Origin: Ulvibacterium sp965228935 | GTDB taxonomy: Bacteria > Bacteroidota > Bacteroidia > Flavobacteriales > Flavobacteriaceae | Assembly (NCBI RefSeq): GCF_965228935.1 | Contig: NZ_OZ245846.1 | Location: forward strand, 3,038,001 to 3,102,000 | Reading direction: 5' to 3' | Length of the DNA: 64,000 nt | In this document: piece after piece, positions 17,535-26,328 of the stretch | Position numbering within the stretch: position 1 is the first letter of the stretch | Layout: every line of letters starts with the position of its first letter | Program-made: the position numbers and the translations under genes | Notes under the pieces: generated by a model | Databases searched by the model: none | Seen by the model: the letters and a program-made list of their open reading frames with translations, nothing else | What the model was told of the DNA's origin: nothing

Positions 17535-18038
17535 CTATCGTTTTTTCTTAGCCCTCCGAATAAGCTTCAACCCCCAATCATAATGACTTGAAGTGCAGCT
17601 CACCAGATAGGCACCTAATGCATTGTTTCCTGTCCATCCATATCTGGCACGCTCAAAGAGTTCAGCGTTATCGTGGCTGTCCGCAAGGGCCATAATATCA
17701 AGGTGTGATTTTTCCAGCAGTTCCTTTGCTTCCTCGAGAGCGGTTCCCCTGTATTTCTCCCATATGGTACGGTTCAATTGTGGAATCTCCCTCCAATTGT
17801 ATCCCTTGGCCGGGATATCGGGCTTTTCCCCACGCATTCCCACCCGGTACCATTCCAAGACCATCAGGTGCCAATGGTGCAAATGGGCCAGAACGTCCCG
17901 TATGTTCCTGTTTAAAGTACCTTGGGGAAACTCTCCTCTCTGTTCCTCAACAGGGAGGCCGTTCACATAGTCCATGAGCTTCAGATAATTTTTTCCGGCC
18001 AACTCTTGTAGGTCTTTCTTTGTTTGAGGTCTAGCCAT
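17535..18038 (-). CDS. ClbS/DfsB-family four-helix protein (DUF1706)
   Basis: This 167-residue cytoplasmic protein has the ClbS/DfsB pattern: an N-terminal TKKDLQELAGKNYLKLMDYV helix, RNIRDVLAHLHHWHLMVLEWY with the His cluster, the GYNWREIPQLNRTIWEKYR segment, and a C-terminal TSSHYDWGLKLIRR helix. ClbS of colibactin producers hydrolyses the toxin's cyclopropane and protects DNA; other members have unknown substrates. It is divergent from the AraC/GyrI regulator, 184 bp away. Self-protection or defence against a neighbour's genotoxin is an inference. Confidence 0.85.
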   Translation of the reverse strand: MARPQTKKDLQELAGKNYLKLMDYVNGLPVEEQRGEFPQGTLNRNIRDVLAHLHHWHLMVLEWYRVGMRGEKPDIPAKGYNWREIPQLNRTIWEKYRGTALEEAKELLEKSHLDIMALADSHDNAELFERARYGWTGNNALGAYLVSCTSSHYDWGLKLIRRAKKKR

Positions 18039-18222
18039 ACTTGTATTCGCTATCTTTAAAGTTTAAACTCGTATCGAAAAAATGGTTTTTCAAATTTAGG
18101 TATTGGTTGGATAAACCGAAATAGGGGAAACCGGAAACAATGGATTTTTTAGATAATTAGCAAGAATGGACAAGCGTTCCTATTGCCCCATTGGGCATTT
18201 TCACCCATAAACCAAGAATGGA

Positions 18223-19080
18223 ATGAGTACAAGTACCGAGGAGGCCCATAAAAAATCATTGAACAAAGCCATCGATTACATCAATGCAAACCTAAAAAAT
18301 ACCATTGACCTGGAGGCCTTGGCCAGGGTATCCCATATCTCAAAGTTTCACTTCCACAGGATATTCAGGACTCATATCGGGGAATCCGTCCGTTCCTATG
18401 TTTCCCGTATACGATTGGAGAAGGCGGCCCAGCAATTACAGACAACGTCTATGTCCTTGGCCCGGATTGCACCCAAGGTCGGTTACGGTTCCCAACAATC
18501 CCTGTCCAAAGCATTCAAAAAGCATTTTGGGATGGCACCTTCCAGGTTTAGGGAAATGAGGATATATTTTCCAACTCTACACAATCTAGGGCAGCGTAAT
18601 GAACACATCATGGAACCAATGATTCGATTCGTTGGAAACTTTCATCTGGTCTATACCCGAATCATGGGAAAATATGGCTCTTCCAAGGAATACGATCGAG
18701 CTTGGCACAGGTTGTTGGAACATGGCAAGGCAAAAGAAGTATTGAATGACCGTACGGAATATCTCGGCCTCAGTTTTGATGATCCGGCCATAACCAAGGA
18801 TAAACAGTGCCGGTTCTATGCCTGCATAACCGTGGAAGAGCCCCTAAAACCGGAAGGTGAGTTCGGGTCGTTGTCCTTGGAAGGTGGAAAGTATGCCATT
18901 TTCATCCATAAGGGCCCTTATTCGGGGCTTAATGGACTTTACCGAACCATTTATTTGGATTGGGCTCCCAATAATGGGGTGAGACTTAGGAAGGGAATTC
19001 CTTTCGAAAAATATCTGAACAGCCCCGACAAGGTATCCCAGGAAGGCTTGATTACCGAAATCTATATACCGATTCAATAA
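18223..19080 (+). CDS. AraC-family regulator with C-terminal GyrI-like domain
   Basis: The 285-residue protein has its double HTH at the N terminus (~residues 12-110), with KFHFHRIFRTHIGESVRSYV and YGSQQSLSKAFKKHFGMAPSRFR. A GyrI-like/SOUL-type ligand-binding domain follows (~125-285), ending in a typical GxYAxFxHKGPY block. It resembles the SoxS/Rob/BmrR-like regulators that sense small hydrophobic or cationic drugs. It may control the divergent ClbS-like gene. Confidence 0.9.
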   Translation: MSTSTEEAHKKSLNKAIDYINANLKNTIDLEALARVSHISKFHFHRIFRTHIGESVRSYVSRIRLEKAAQQLQTTSMSLARIAPKVGYGSQQSLSKAFKKHFGMAPSRFREMRIYFPTLHNLGQRNEHIMEPMIRFVGNFHLVYTRIMGKYGSSKEYDRAWHRLLEHGKAKEVLNDRTEYLGLSFDDPAITKDKQCRFYACITVEEPLKPEGEFGSLSLEGGKYAIFIHKGPYSGLNGLYRTIYLDWAPNNGVRLRKGIPFEKYLNSPDKVSQEGLITEIYIPIQ

Positions 19081-19265
19081 ATGCCCATTAAACGAGAACT
19101 TCTTTTTATCCATGATTGGTCTGCCAATTTTGAGGATTTACCGATGAGGGTTATTGAATTGTACTTGCATTGAAATTCGCTAAATGCCTCCAAATAAATA
19201 TCTTGGCAACGAAGAATTTCTAAATCAGTAACTTTAGGGACAATTTATTGTTTACAAAAGTTGAC

Positions 19266-19769
19266 ATGGAACACAAAATCAATGATGTCATTAAATTAGT
19301 TCCTATCGCAGAGGATTATGCGGCTGCTATTTTTAAAGCTTTTGACCAAGAGGTTATCACTTATTTGCCACTCGATGCCCCACCGGCAAGAATCGAGGAT
19401 ACCATTGCCTTTATAAAACATTCCAAGGAACAGATGGAAAATGAAACGGATCTTGTCTGGGTCATTCTCCTAAAAAATGAATTTGCAGGTTGTTGTGGCA
19501 TTCATGGGATTCCATCAAGACAACCTCATTTTGGACTTTGGATTGGAGCCAAGGCCCAAGGCCAAGGGGTCGGAAAAGCGGTGGTGCGCTATGTGCTGGA
19601 TTGGGGAATTTCAAATTTGGATGTGGAATACATTAAATATCCCGTGGATAAAAGAAATTCAAAGAGCATTCAATTGATTCATGGGCTTGGTCTGAAAGCA
19701 TCGGACAACTACGTGATGGGTGACCAAAAAAAGCTGGATATCATCGAATATCGGCTGTATAAAACCTGA
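19266..19769 (+). CDS. GNAT-family N-acetyltransferase
   Basis: The protein is ~167 residues from the ATG at 19266; a TTG at 19248 in frame would add six residues and is less likely. The acetyl-CoA-binding motif A is present as GLWIGAKAQGQGVGKAVV, preceded by a substrate-side strand (WVILLKNEFAGCCGIHG) and followed by the C-terminal NxxSxxLxxxLG-like segment (NSKSIQLIHGLG). It is similar to RimJ/RimL-type acetyltransferases, but the acceptor is unknown. A weak promoter-like run taactttag lies 30 nt upstream at about 19229-19237. Confidence 0.85.
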   Translation: MEHKINDVIKLVPIAEDYAAAIFKAFDQEVITYLPLDAPPARIEDTIAFIKHSKEQMENETDLVWVILLKNEFAGCCGIHGIPSRQPHFGLWIGAKAQGQGVGKAVVRYVLDWGISNLDVEYIKYPVDKRNSKSIQLIHGLGLKASDNYVMGDQKKLDIIEYRLYKT

Positions 19770-19833
19770 TTTTCCTTTCTGGACGCATTAAATATTGACC
19801 AATTTCAAAATGAACTTGTAAGTCTTGGGATAA

Positions 19834-22800
19834 ATGAAAAAAAAACTTGTCTACATTTTGTTTCTTTTTGTGCAGGTCGGTTTTTCCCAGACCAAACAAA
19901 TTGACAGTCTTTCAAGTTCTTTAAGTACATTGGATGGGGAAGGGTTGTTCCAAAACACAAATGCCTTGGCAGAAACTTATTTGGAGTACAACCCTTCCAA
20001 GGCCTTGGACTTAGTCTCTGGAATATTGGCCGATTCCAAATTAGGGGATTATGAACCGGAACGGGGTAAAGCGTTTTACATCAAGGGAAAGGCACTTTCC
20101 ATACAAGCGAATTACGAAACTTCCCTGGACTTTTTTGATGAGGCCATTGCAATTTTTCAAAAAACAGGGACAAAGAATAAATTGGCCCAATGTTATTTGG
20201 AAAAGGGTACAGCCTATGGTTTTATGGGGCGGTATAAAGATGCCCAAGCTGCCATGGATCAGGGGGAAAAATTGTTTATTGAAATTGAGGATAGAACCGG
20301 TTTGGCCGAATCCTTTCATGGAAAAGGGCATTTGATGTATTTAATGGCCGAGGACAAAAAAGCACTCGCATTGTATGGGGAAAGTTTGGCTATACATCAA
20401 GAACAGCAAAATACCAAAGGGATATCCGACAACTATTTTAGAATGGCTCTTGCCCATTTAGGGTTGGGAAATCGGGAAAGGGCCTTGGATCTTTTGGTCA
20501 GGGCGAAGGATTTAAAAGATAAAATCGGGGATCATATAGGACTAACGAAAGTAAAGATTTCCTTAGGAGTCCTACATGAGGAAAACGGAAATCCCGAAAC
20601 GGCTATCGCCTATTACTTGGAGAGTTATAAGGCCAATAGGACTATAGGGGACCAACGGGTCAATTCCATAATATTCAACAATTTGGGAGTTACCTATACC
20701 GATTTAAAACAGCACGATAGTGCCTTGGTGTACCACAAAAAAGCACTGGAACTCAGAAGAGGTTTGGGCAAACCGCAAGGCATTATTCAATCCCTGATGA
20801 ACATCGGGGAAGTATATCAAAAACAGCAAAAAGTGCAACCGGCCCTGAAGAATTTGAGGGAAGCCCATGCATTGAGCCACGCTTCACCGAATAAGCCCAT
20901 GCTCCCCGGGGTGGCCGATCGTCTTGGCTCGCTTTTTCTAGATCAAGGCATGTTGGATAGTGCCGAAGTTTATCTGCAGGAAGCCCTAACGCTTAAAAAA
21001 GCAAGGGATAATTACTTTTCACTGGCCATCACCTATGATAAGCTTTCCGCTCTGGAAGAACGCAGAGGCGATTTTAAACAGGCCTTGGCCTATCACAAAT
21101 TGTTCAAAAAGGTTAGGGATAGCTCCTTACTGGTAGAGGCGAATGAGGAACTGGCGGAAGTACAGGCGAAGTATGATACGGAACGTCAAGAACGGGAAAT
21201 TGAATCCCTCCAGCAAGAAAACGAGAAAAGGACACTTTGGCGCAATATTTTCGCCATCGGTACATTGGTTGCCTTGGGATTCGCCCTATTGCTATTCCAA
21301 TTCTTTGTGTACCGCAACAAAAAGAACAAGGCGCTTTTGGAAATTGAGGAAACGCAGCGCCGTCAGTTAGAAGAGATGGATCGCATGAAATCCAGGTTTT
21401 TTAGCAATATCTCCCATGAATTCCGTACACCTTTAACGCTTATTTTAGGCCCTATAGATCAATTGCGAAAAAGCATCGACGGAGCCTTACATTTCAAACT
21501 GGATGTGATGGAACGCAATGGAAGGCGACTTCTAAAACTGATCAACCAGTTGTTGGACCTCTCCAAAATCGAATCGGGTAAAATTACCCTTAAAACCGCC
21601 TTGATCGACATCGTTCCCCTGATTAAGGGATGGGTGATGTCCTTTAAATCCTTAGCGGAAACTAAGCATATTGAACTTGCATTTGTAGCTGAACAAGAAT
21701 CCCATTTTTTATATGTAGATCGTGAAAAAATTGAAGAGGTTATCATCAATTTATTGTCCAATGCTTTTAAGTATACTCAAGAAGATGGAAAAATAACGGT
21801 ATCCTTGAAGCGCTTATCGGCAGATAATGTTCTCAGTATCTCGGTTACCGATACCGGTACCGGAATTTCGGAACAGGAACTGCCGCATGTTTTTGACCGT
21901 TTTTATCAGGCCTCCAATGCAGATACGGAAGATGTCACCGGAACGGGTATTGGATTGGCATTGATCAAGGAATTGGTAGAATTGCATAGAGGTACGGTCA
22001 GGGTTTCAAGTAGGGTGGATAAAGGCACCACGTTTGAAATCCTTCTACCAGAAGGTAGGTCACATCTAAAGGACGAGGAAATCAGTGGAATTCGCCATGT
22101 TGAACAGGAACCAATATCAAGGCAAAAAACTCAGATTTTAAGGGAAGAATCTGTCGAAACCGGTGGGCAAGGCGACGGGGAAGGAAAGCCATTGGTTCTG
22201 CTCATTGAGGACAATCAGGATTTACGGGAATACATCAGGGATATTTTAAAATCGACCTATCATTTCATTGAAGCGGTAAACGGGGAAGAAGGGGTTAAAA
22301 TAGCCAAGGAACGAGTTCCCGATATAATAATCAGTGATTTAATGATGCCCAAAATGGATGGTTTGGAGGTCTGCAAAAATCTTAAGGAAGAAATGCTGAC
22401 AAGTCACATCCCGATTATCCTGCTTACGGCAAAGTCTTCCAAGGAAGATAGATTAGCGGGATTAAAAAGCCTTGCGGACGATTATTTGACCAAGCCTTTC
22501 GATACCGAAGAACTTTTGGTGCGTTTGGATAACCTGATCGCTCTAAGGGCGAAAATACGGGCCAAGTTCAAGGCAAGTGAAATGCTGGCCCCGAAGAAAT
22601 TCAAAATACGTTCCTTGGATGCCATTTTTATGGAGAAAGTCACGAAACACTTGGAAAAGGAAATGGCCAATTCGTTATTCGGGGTGGTGGAATTAGCCTA
22701 TGCCGTCGGTTTGAGTCGTTCGCAATTGTTCCGAAAAATAAAGGCCATTACCGACTTGACCCCTAATGAGTATATCCGCTCCTTCCGATTACATCGTGCT

Positions 22801-22935
22801 ATGGACATACTAAAACAAAATGGAGCTTCCGTTTCACAAGCGGCCTATGAGACCGGTTTTCAAAATCCTTCCTACTTCTCCAAGTGCTTTCAGGAACAAT
22901 TTGGCATGGCGCCCAGTGCCGTAAAAAAGCAATAA
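19834..22935 (+). CDS. Hybrid two-component system protein: TPR sensor, histidine kinase, receiver, AraC HTH
   Basis: This 1033-residue protein has, in order, a signal peptide (~1-18), about eight TPR motifs (~40-430), a coiled coil and a single membrane helix (~470-492, IFAIGTLVALGFALLLFQFFVY). The HisKA domain has phosphoacceptor His528 (SNISHEFRTP). The ATPase domain shows N-box NLLSNAFKYT and the G1 box DTGTGIS. The receiver has Asp835 (IISDLMMPKMDG), and the C terminus is an AraC HTH (~930-1033). Periplasmic TPRs replace the propeller of classical HTCS glycan sensors, so the stimulus may be a protein or peptide. The gene lies 64 bp after the acetyltransferase, and the desaturase fusion follows 209 bp later. 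Confidence 0.93.
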   Translation: MKKKLVYILFLFVQVGFSQTKQIDSLSSSLSTLDGEGLFQNTNALAETYLEYNPSKALDLVSGILADSKLGDYEPERGKAFYIKGKALSIQANYETSLDFFDEAIAIFQKTGTKNKLAQCYLEKGTAYGFMGRYKDAQAAMDQGEKLFIEIEDRTGLAESFHGKGHLMYLMAEDKKALALYGESLAIHQEQQNTKGISDNYFRMALAHLGLGNRERALDLLVRAKDLKDKIGDHIGLTKVKISLGVLHEENGNPETAIAYYLESYKANRTIGDQRVNSIIFNNLGVTYTDLKQHDSALVYHKKALELRRGLGKPQGIIQSLMNIGEVYQKQQKVQPALKNLREAHALSHASPNKPMLPGVADRLGSLFLDQGMLDSAEVYLQEALTLKKARDNYFSLAITYDKLSALEERRGDFKQALAYHKLFKKVRDSSLLVEANEELAEVQAKYDTERQEREIESLQQENEKRTLWRNIFAIGTLVALGFALLLFQFFVYRNKKNKALLEIEETQRRQLEEMDRMKSRFFSNISHEFRTPLTLILGPIDQLRKSIDGALHFKLDVMERNGRRLLKLINQLLDLSKIESGKITLKTALIDIVPLIKGWVMSFKSLAETKHIELAFVAEQESHFLYVDREKIEEVIINLLSNAFKYTQEDGKITVSLKRLSADNVLSISVTDTGTGISEQELPHVFDRFYQASNADTEDVTGTGIGLALIKELVELHRGTVRVSSRVDKGTTFEILLPEGRSHLKDEEISGIRHVEQEPISRQKTQILREESVETGGQGDGEGKPLVLLIEDNQDLREYIRDILKSTYHFIEAVNGEEGVKIAKERVPDIIISDLMMPKMDGLEVCKNLKEEMLTSHIPIILLTAKSSKEDRLAGLKSLADDYLTKPFDTEELLVRLDNLIALRAKIRAKFKASEMLAPKKFKIRSLDAIFMEKVTKHLEKEMANSLFGVVELAYAVGLSRSQLFRKIKAITDLTPNEYIRSFRLHRAMDILKQNGASVSQAAYETGFQNPSYFSKCFQEQFGMAPSAVKKQ

Positions 22936-23144
22936 AACCTGTTATACAGTCTATTTACTCAAGATAGTATTTTAACATTTTGCAACACTATTTGCAATTT
23001 GTGCAACATCTGTTGGAATCGCTTCACATTTCTGAAAATTAAATAATTACATACAACATTTTTTAAGGACAATGACCCATTTCAGGTTGTGGCCGGATGA
23101 GTGTCAAGATTATGTTTGCCCTATAATCTTTAAATAAAAATGTT

Positions 23145-24521
23145 ATGCCAACACCATTGGAAATTTTATTGGATCCTGTATCATTGGTAATACTAGCTAT
23201 TTATATGATACTCATGATTTGGGAAGGAATGTTTCCCGCACGACAGTTGCCAAAAATTAAATTTTGGAAGGTTCGAGGATTAACCGCTTTTGCATTTTTC
23301 TTCTATTTAAGTTCGTATCTGCCTCTTTTTACAGATCCTTATATAGAACCCTATCGTCTATTTGACCTTACCCATCTCAATGCATGGCAAGGAGGGATAA
23401 TAGGGGTATTGCTCTATGAATTGGGGGTTTACGTATGGCATTATGCCCTTCATAAATCCGATTTCCTCTGGCGTACCTTCCACCAAATGCACCATAGCGC
23501 CGAACGTTTGGACACCTATGGGGCCTTCTATTTTAGCCCGTTGGACATGGTAGGGTGGACCGTTTTGGGAAGTCTTTGCTTTGCCCTGATCGTTGGGCTT
23601 TCTCCCCAAGCCATTACCTTTACGTTATTGGTCACCACTTTTTTGGGGATGTTCCAGCATGCGAATATTAAGACACCCCGTTGGTTGGGATACCTCGTGC
23701 AACGTCCGGAGAGTCATACGGTACATCATGCCAAGGGTATCCATAAGCACAACTATTCCGACCTGCCCATTTTTGATATCATCTTTGGCACTTTTCAAAA
23801 TCCAAGGAATTACGAGCATCAAACCGGATTTTTCTATGGGGCCTCGGCGAAAGTATGGCAAATGCTCACTTTTAAGGATTTGAACAAACCTGGAAACAAA
23901 AAGAAAAATATTCATCTAGACAAAAAGATTTTTGCCGTGCTTCTGATACTATGTTTTTCGGTAAGTTGCAGTAAGGATGAAATTGAAGGACCGCAAGGGC
24001 CAGTAGGAGCCCAAGGATCCCAAGGAGAGCAAGGGCCTCAAGGAGAACAGGGAGAACAAGGAGAACCAGGCCAGGATGGGGCCGACGGGAAGGATGGAAA
24101 CGCGGAGGTGTTTTACAGTTCTTGGATACCTGCGGATTTTCAGGGATCTTCAACCTCGTTGAAGCACATGCAAATAGATTTTCCTTCGGAATTACCCAGT
24201 GCCGCCGGTATAAGAAGCACCCATACAATTCTTGTGTTTTTTTCGGGTTATGGGGATGGCAATTCATATCTCCTACCTGTTCTGAATTTTAGGGGAGCTC
24301 AGTTTACCTATGGTTATGGAAGCGGTACAGTAACGACAGGTGATATTAGCATTCGGGCCCAGGCGTTGTCAGGTGACCTGACGCAATTTCAAATATCTCC
24401 AGCTCGGGGTAACAAATTTAGGTATGTCATTATTCCTCCGAGCATTAAAATCCAGGGGAAATCCTTATTGGACTACAGTAATTACGAAGCAGTAAAGAAG
24501 TTCTATGCTATTCCGGATTAA
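23145..24521 (+). CDS. Sterol desaturase/fatty acid hydroxylase fused in frame to a collagen-like lipoprotein
   Basis: The protein has 458 residues. Residues 1-~250 form an integral-membrane di-iron hydroxylase with the three His boxes (HYALH, HQMHHS, HTVHHAKGIHKH), a complete family domain. Residues ~255-280 look like a second, lipoprotein-type signal (KIFAVLLILCFSVSC) followed by SKDE. Then ~13 collagen-like G-X-Y triplets (~285-325) and a ~130-residue beta-rich C-terminal domain follow. Each half looks like a whole gene of a common type. A codon AAG stands where an ATG (ATGAAAAATATT) would start the lipoprotein, and no stop separates them. It could be a real fusion, a lost stop and start, or a sequence error. 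Confidence 0.8.
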   Translation: MPTPLEILLDPVSLVILAIYMILMIWEGMFPARQLPKIKFWKVRGLTAFAFFFYLSSYLPLFTDPYIEPYRLFDLTHLNAWQGGIIGVLLYELGVYVWHYALHKSDFLWRTFHQMHHSAERLDTYGAFYFSPLDMVGWTVLGSLCFALIVGLSPQAITFTLLVTTFLGMFQHANIKTPRWLGYLVQRPESHTVHHAKGIHKHNYSDLPIFDIIFGTFQNPRNYEHQTGFFYGASAKVWQMLTFKDLNKPGNKKKNIHLDKKIFAVLLILCFSVSCSKDEIEGPQGPVGAQGSQGEQGPQGEQGEQGEPGQDGADGKDGNAEVFYSSWIPADFQGSSTSLKHMQIDFPSELPSAAGIRSTHTILVFFSGYGDGNSYLLPVLNFRGAQFTYGYGSGTVTTGDISIRAQALSGDLTQFQISPARGNKFRYVIIPPSIKIQGKSLLDYSNYEAVKKFYAIPD

Positions 24522-24600
24522 TCTAAAACCATATTGCGTAGACAACAGAATTAACCCGATCACGGCAATAGGAAACCCATATTGGATTAGAATCTAAAAA

Positions 24601-24720
24601 AGCATTTTGAACTCATGCAAAAATGCTACAATATTGACCGATGATGGCTTGGAAACCGATTTGATTTTTAACCGAGAAATGAAATTGGAGGAGTTTGCGG
24701 CCTTCCCTATCCAAAAGTAA
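24601..24720 (+). pseudogene. Fragment of homocysteine S-methyltransferase N terminus
   Basis: An open frame ending at TAA 24718-24720 reads ATILTDDGLETDLIFNREM then KLEEFAAFP. This matches the family's start (TDGGLETxLxxxG…LxxFAAF). The rest of the ~300-residue barrel, with its zinc Cys motifs, is missing. No ATG opens the frame. It is probably the leftover of a deleted gene, and lies between the fusion gene and the palindromic terminator. Confidence 0.55.
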
Positions 24721-24813
24721 GGAGAATGTCTCCCACCTTGGAACAATTTGAGGGAGCTTTTTACAAAGGAGGTATTGAGGATTTCAAAAGTTAACCATTT
24801 GGAAACAAGAACC

Positions 24814-24841
24814 AAGACCGCCCACCATGGTGGGCGGTCTT
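24814..24841. terminator. Perfect 28-bp palindrome, likely bidirectional terminator
   Basis: The sequence from aagaccgccc to gggcggtctt is a perfect 28-nt inverted repeat centred on ccatgg. It sits 7 nt downstream of the NmrA-like gene's stop (minus strand) and could end transcription from both sides. There is no long T run. Confidence 0.6.
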
Positions 24842-24848
24842 GTAACCC

Positions 24849-25691
24849 CTAAATAGTTTGGGGGAGTGATTGGTTCCAGACACCACTCTCAACTGTTTTT
24901 TCCACATACGCTTTAAAGTCGGTTGCTTTTCTGCCCAATACCCGTTCAATGTCATGGGATATATCCTGATTTTCCGGATTTCCCAATACCTCTTTGAACA
25001 AGTAGCCAAAAAGCCAAACATAGGAGTCGGGCAGACCCGCGGCTTTCATTCCCGATTTGAATTCATCCAGGGAAATAGGTTGGTAATGGATTTCCTTCCC
25101 AATGCCTTCCGCCATGGTTTCCACTACTTCCTTAAAGGTTATTTTTCTGGGTCCGGTCACCGTAATGGTTTCTCCATTATAGGAATCATCCATCAGTACT
25201 TGGGTAACCACTTCGGCAATGTCGTCGGCATCCACGAAAGGGATTTCGGCTTCGGGCATAGGAAGAGCCACATGTCCAGCCAATACGGAATCCAAAAAGG
25301 CACCTTCGCTGAAATTTTGATTGAACCAAGAAGCCCTGACAAGAGTGTAGTTAAGACCGGAGTTCGCCACGATCTGTTCACAGGCCTCGGCTTCTGTTTC
25401 TCCTTTTCCGGAAAGAAGCACCACTTTTTCAAGACCCTCCTTAAGGGCTACTTCGGTTATTGCGCCAATCGCTTCCCTTGCCCCGGGAACTGCCAGATCG
25501 GGATAATATACAATGTAGGCCCTATCCATTCCTTTAAGTACCTGGGCATAAGTGGAATGGTCTTCCCAGTTAAACGCAGGGGCATTGTTTCTGGAGGCCA
25601 CCCTTACATGGTGTCCTTGTTGGGTCAGTCCTTCTACGACTCGGCGACCGGTCTTACCGGTACCTCCGATTACTAAGATGTTTTGCTTCAT
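24849..25691 (-). CDS. NmrA-like NAD(P)-binding oxidoreductase (SDR family)
   Basis: The 280-residue protein begins with the Rossmann motif VIGGTGKTGRRV, and a basic residue near the end of strand 2 (VASRNN) suggests NADP(H). VVLLSGKGE, VRASWFNQNFSEG and a late KEVVETMAEGIGK helix fit the NmrA/quinone-oxidoreductase-like branch. The catalytic Tyr-x3-Lys of classical SDRs is not obvious. It lies 29 nt downstream of a DUF1772 gene on the same strand. This pairing, with an AraC regulator upstream, suggests a stress-inducible redox or quinone function, by inference. Confidence 0.87.
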   Translation of the reverse strand: MKQNILVIGGTGKTGRRVVEGLTQQGHHVRVASRNNAPAFNWEDHSTYAQVLKGMDRAYIVYYPDLAVPGAREAIGAITEVALKEGLEKVVLLSGKGETEAEACEQIVANSGLNYTLVRASWFNQNFSEGAFLDSVLAGHVALPMPEAEIPFVDADDIAEVVTQVLMDDSYNGETITVTGPRKITFKEVVETMAEGIGKEIHYQPISLDEFKSGMKAAGLPDSYVWLFGYLFKEVLGNPENQDISHDIERVLGRKATDFKAYVEKTVESGVWNQSLPQTI

Positions 25692-25720
25692 TTTATTTCG
25701 ATTTTAGATTAAACGTGATA

Positions 25721-26230
25721 CTAATATTTGAATGTTTTAACATGGGCGAACAATGCTAGTACGGCCAGGACAAATGAGATTACGGCACAAAAGGTGCGTA
25801 TGCCATGTAGTCGGTTCCAGTTTTGTTCATAGAATGCACGAAATTCCGCAATTTTGGTACTGCTCAATTCGGTAATCTTAAGGACATCCAATTGATTATT
25901 GAGCGGGACATTTCCAAGACCTGTTACCCCAATGGTACCTACCAAATAGCAAATGGAAGAAGCCAAAATCAACCAAAAAGCAGTTGCATCAAGGTTGAAT
26001 TCATAAATACTGGCTATACTCAAAAAAAGTACGCTCCCGAAAAAAACAACATAGAAGGCCGGATTAAGAATGGCCCGGTTAATGGATTGCATTGTTGTTA
26101 GGTAATTGGAATGGCCCAAGTTTTGCGTGCCGGGAATTACGGAAACCGACCAGGCATAAAACAGACCTGCTGAAAGCCCGGTGAGGATAACGGCCCCAAG
26201 TAGGACAAAAGATTTAATAGATAGCTCCAT
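25721..26230 (-). CDS. DUF1772 (anthrone oxygenase-like) membrane protein
   Basis: The 169-residue protein has four predicted membrane helices (around residues 7-28, 58-76, 82-104 and 145-165). An N-terminal GLFYAWSVSVIPG and a central NVPLNNQLD match the DUF1772 pattern, including the conserved N-x-P-L-N. Fungal relatives act in anthrone oxidation; bacterial functions are mostly unknown. It sits between the AraC regulator and the NmrA-like gene and is probably in the same operon as the latter. Confidence 0.88.
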   Translation of the reverse strand: MELSIKSFVLLGAVILTGLSAGLFYAWSVSVIPGTQNLGHSNYLTTMQSINRAILNPAFYVVFFGSVLFLSIASIYEFNLDATAFWLILASSICYLVGTIGVTGLGNVPLNNQLDVLKITELSSTKIAEFRAFYEQNWNRLHGIRTFCAVISFVLAVLALFAHVKTFKY

Positions 26231-26328
26231 GATTAGTAGTTATTAATTATGGAGCAAAACTAGCGGGGACTAGGATGCCATGCTTGACAGTTTAAGCCAA
26301 AGTTTTGACAGTTTAGGCCATGGGCAGA

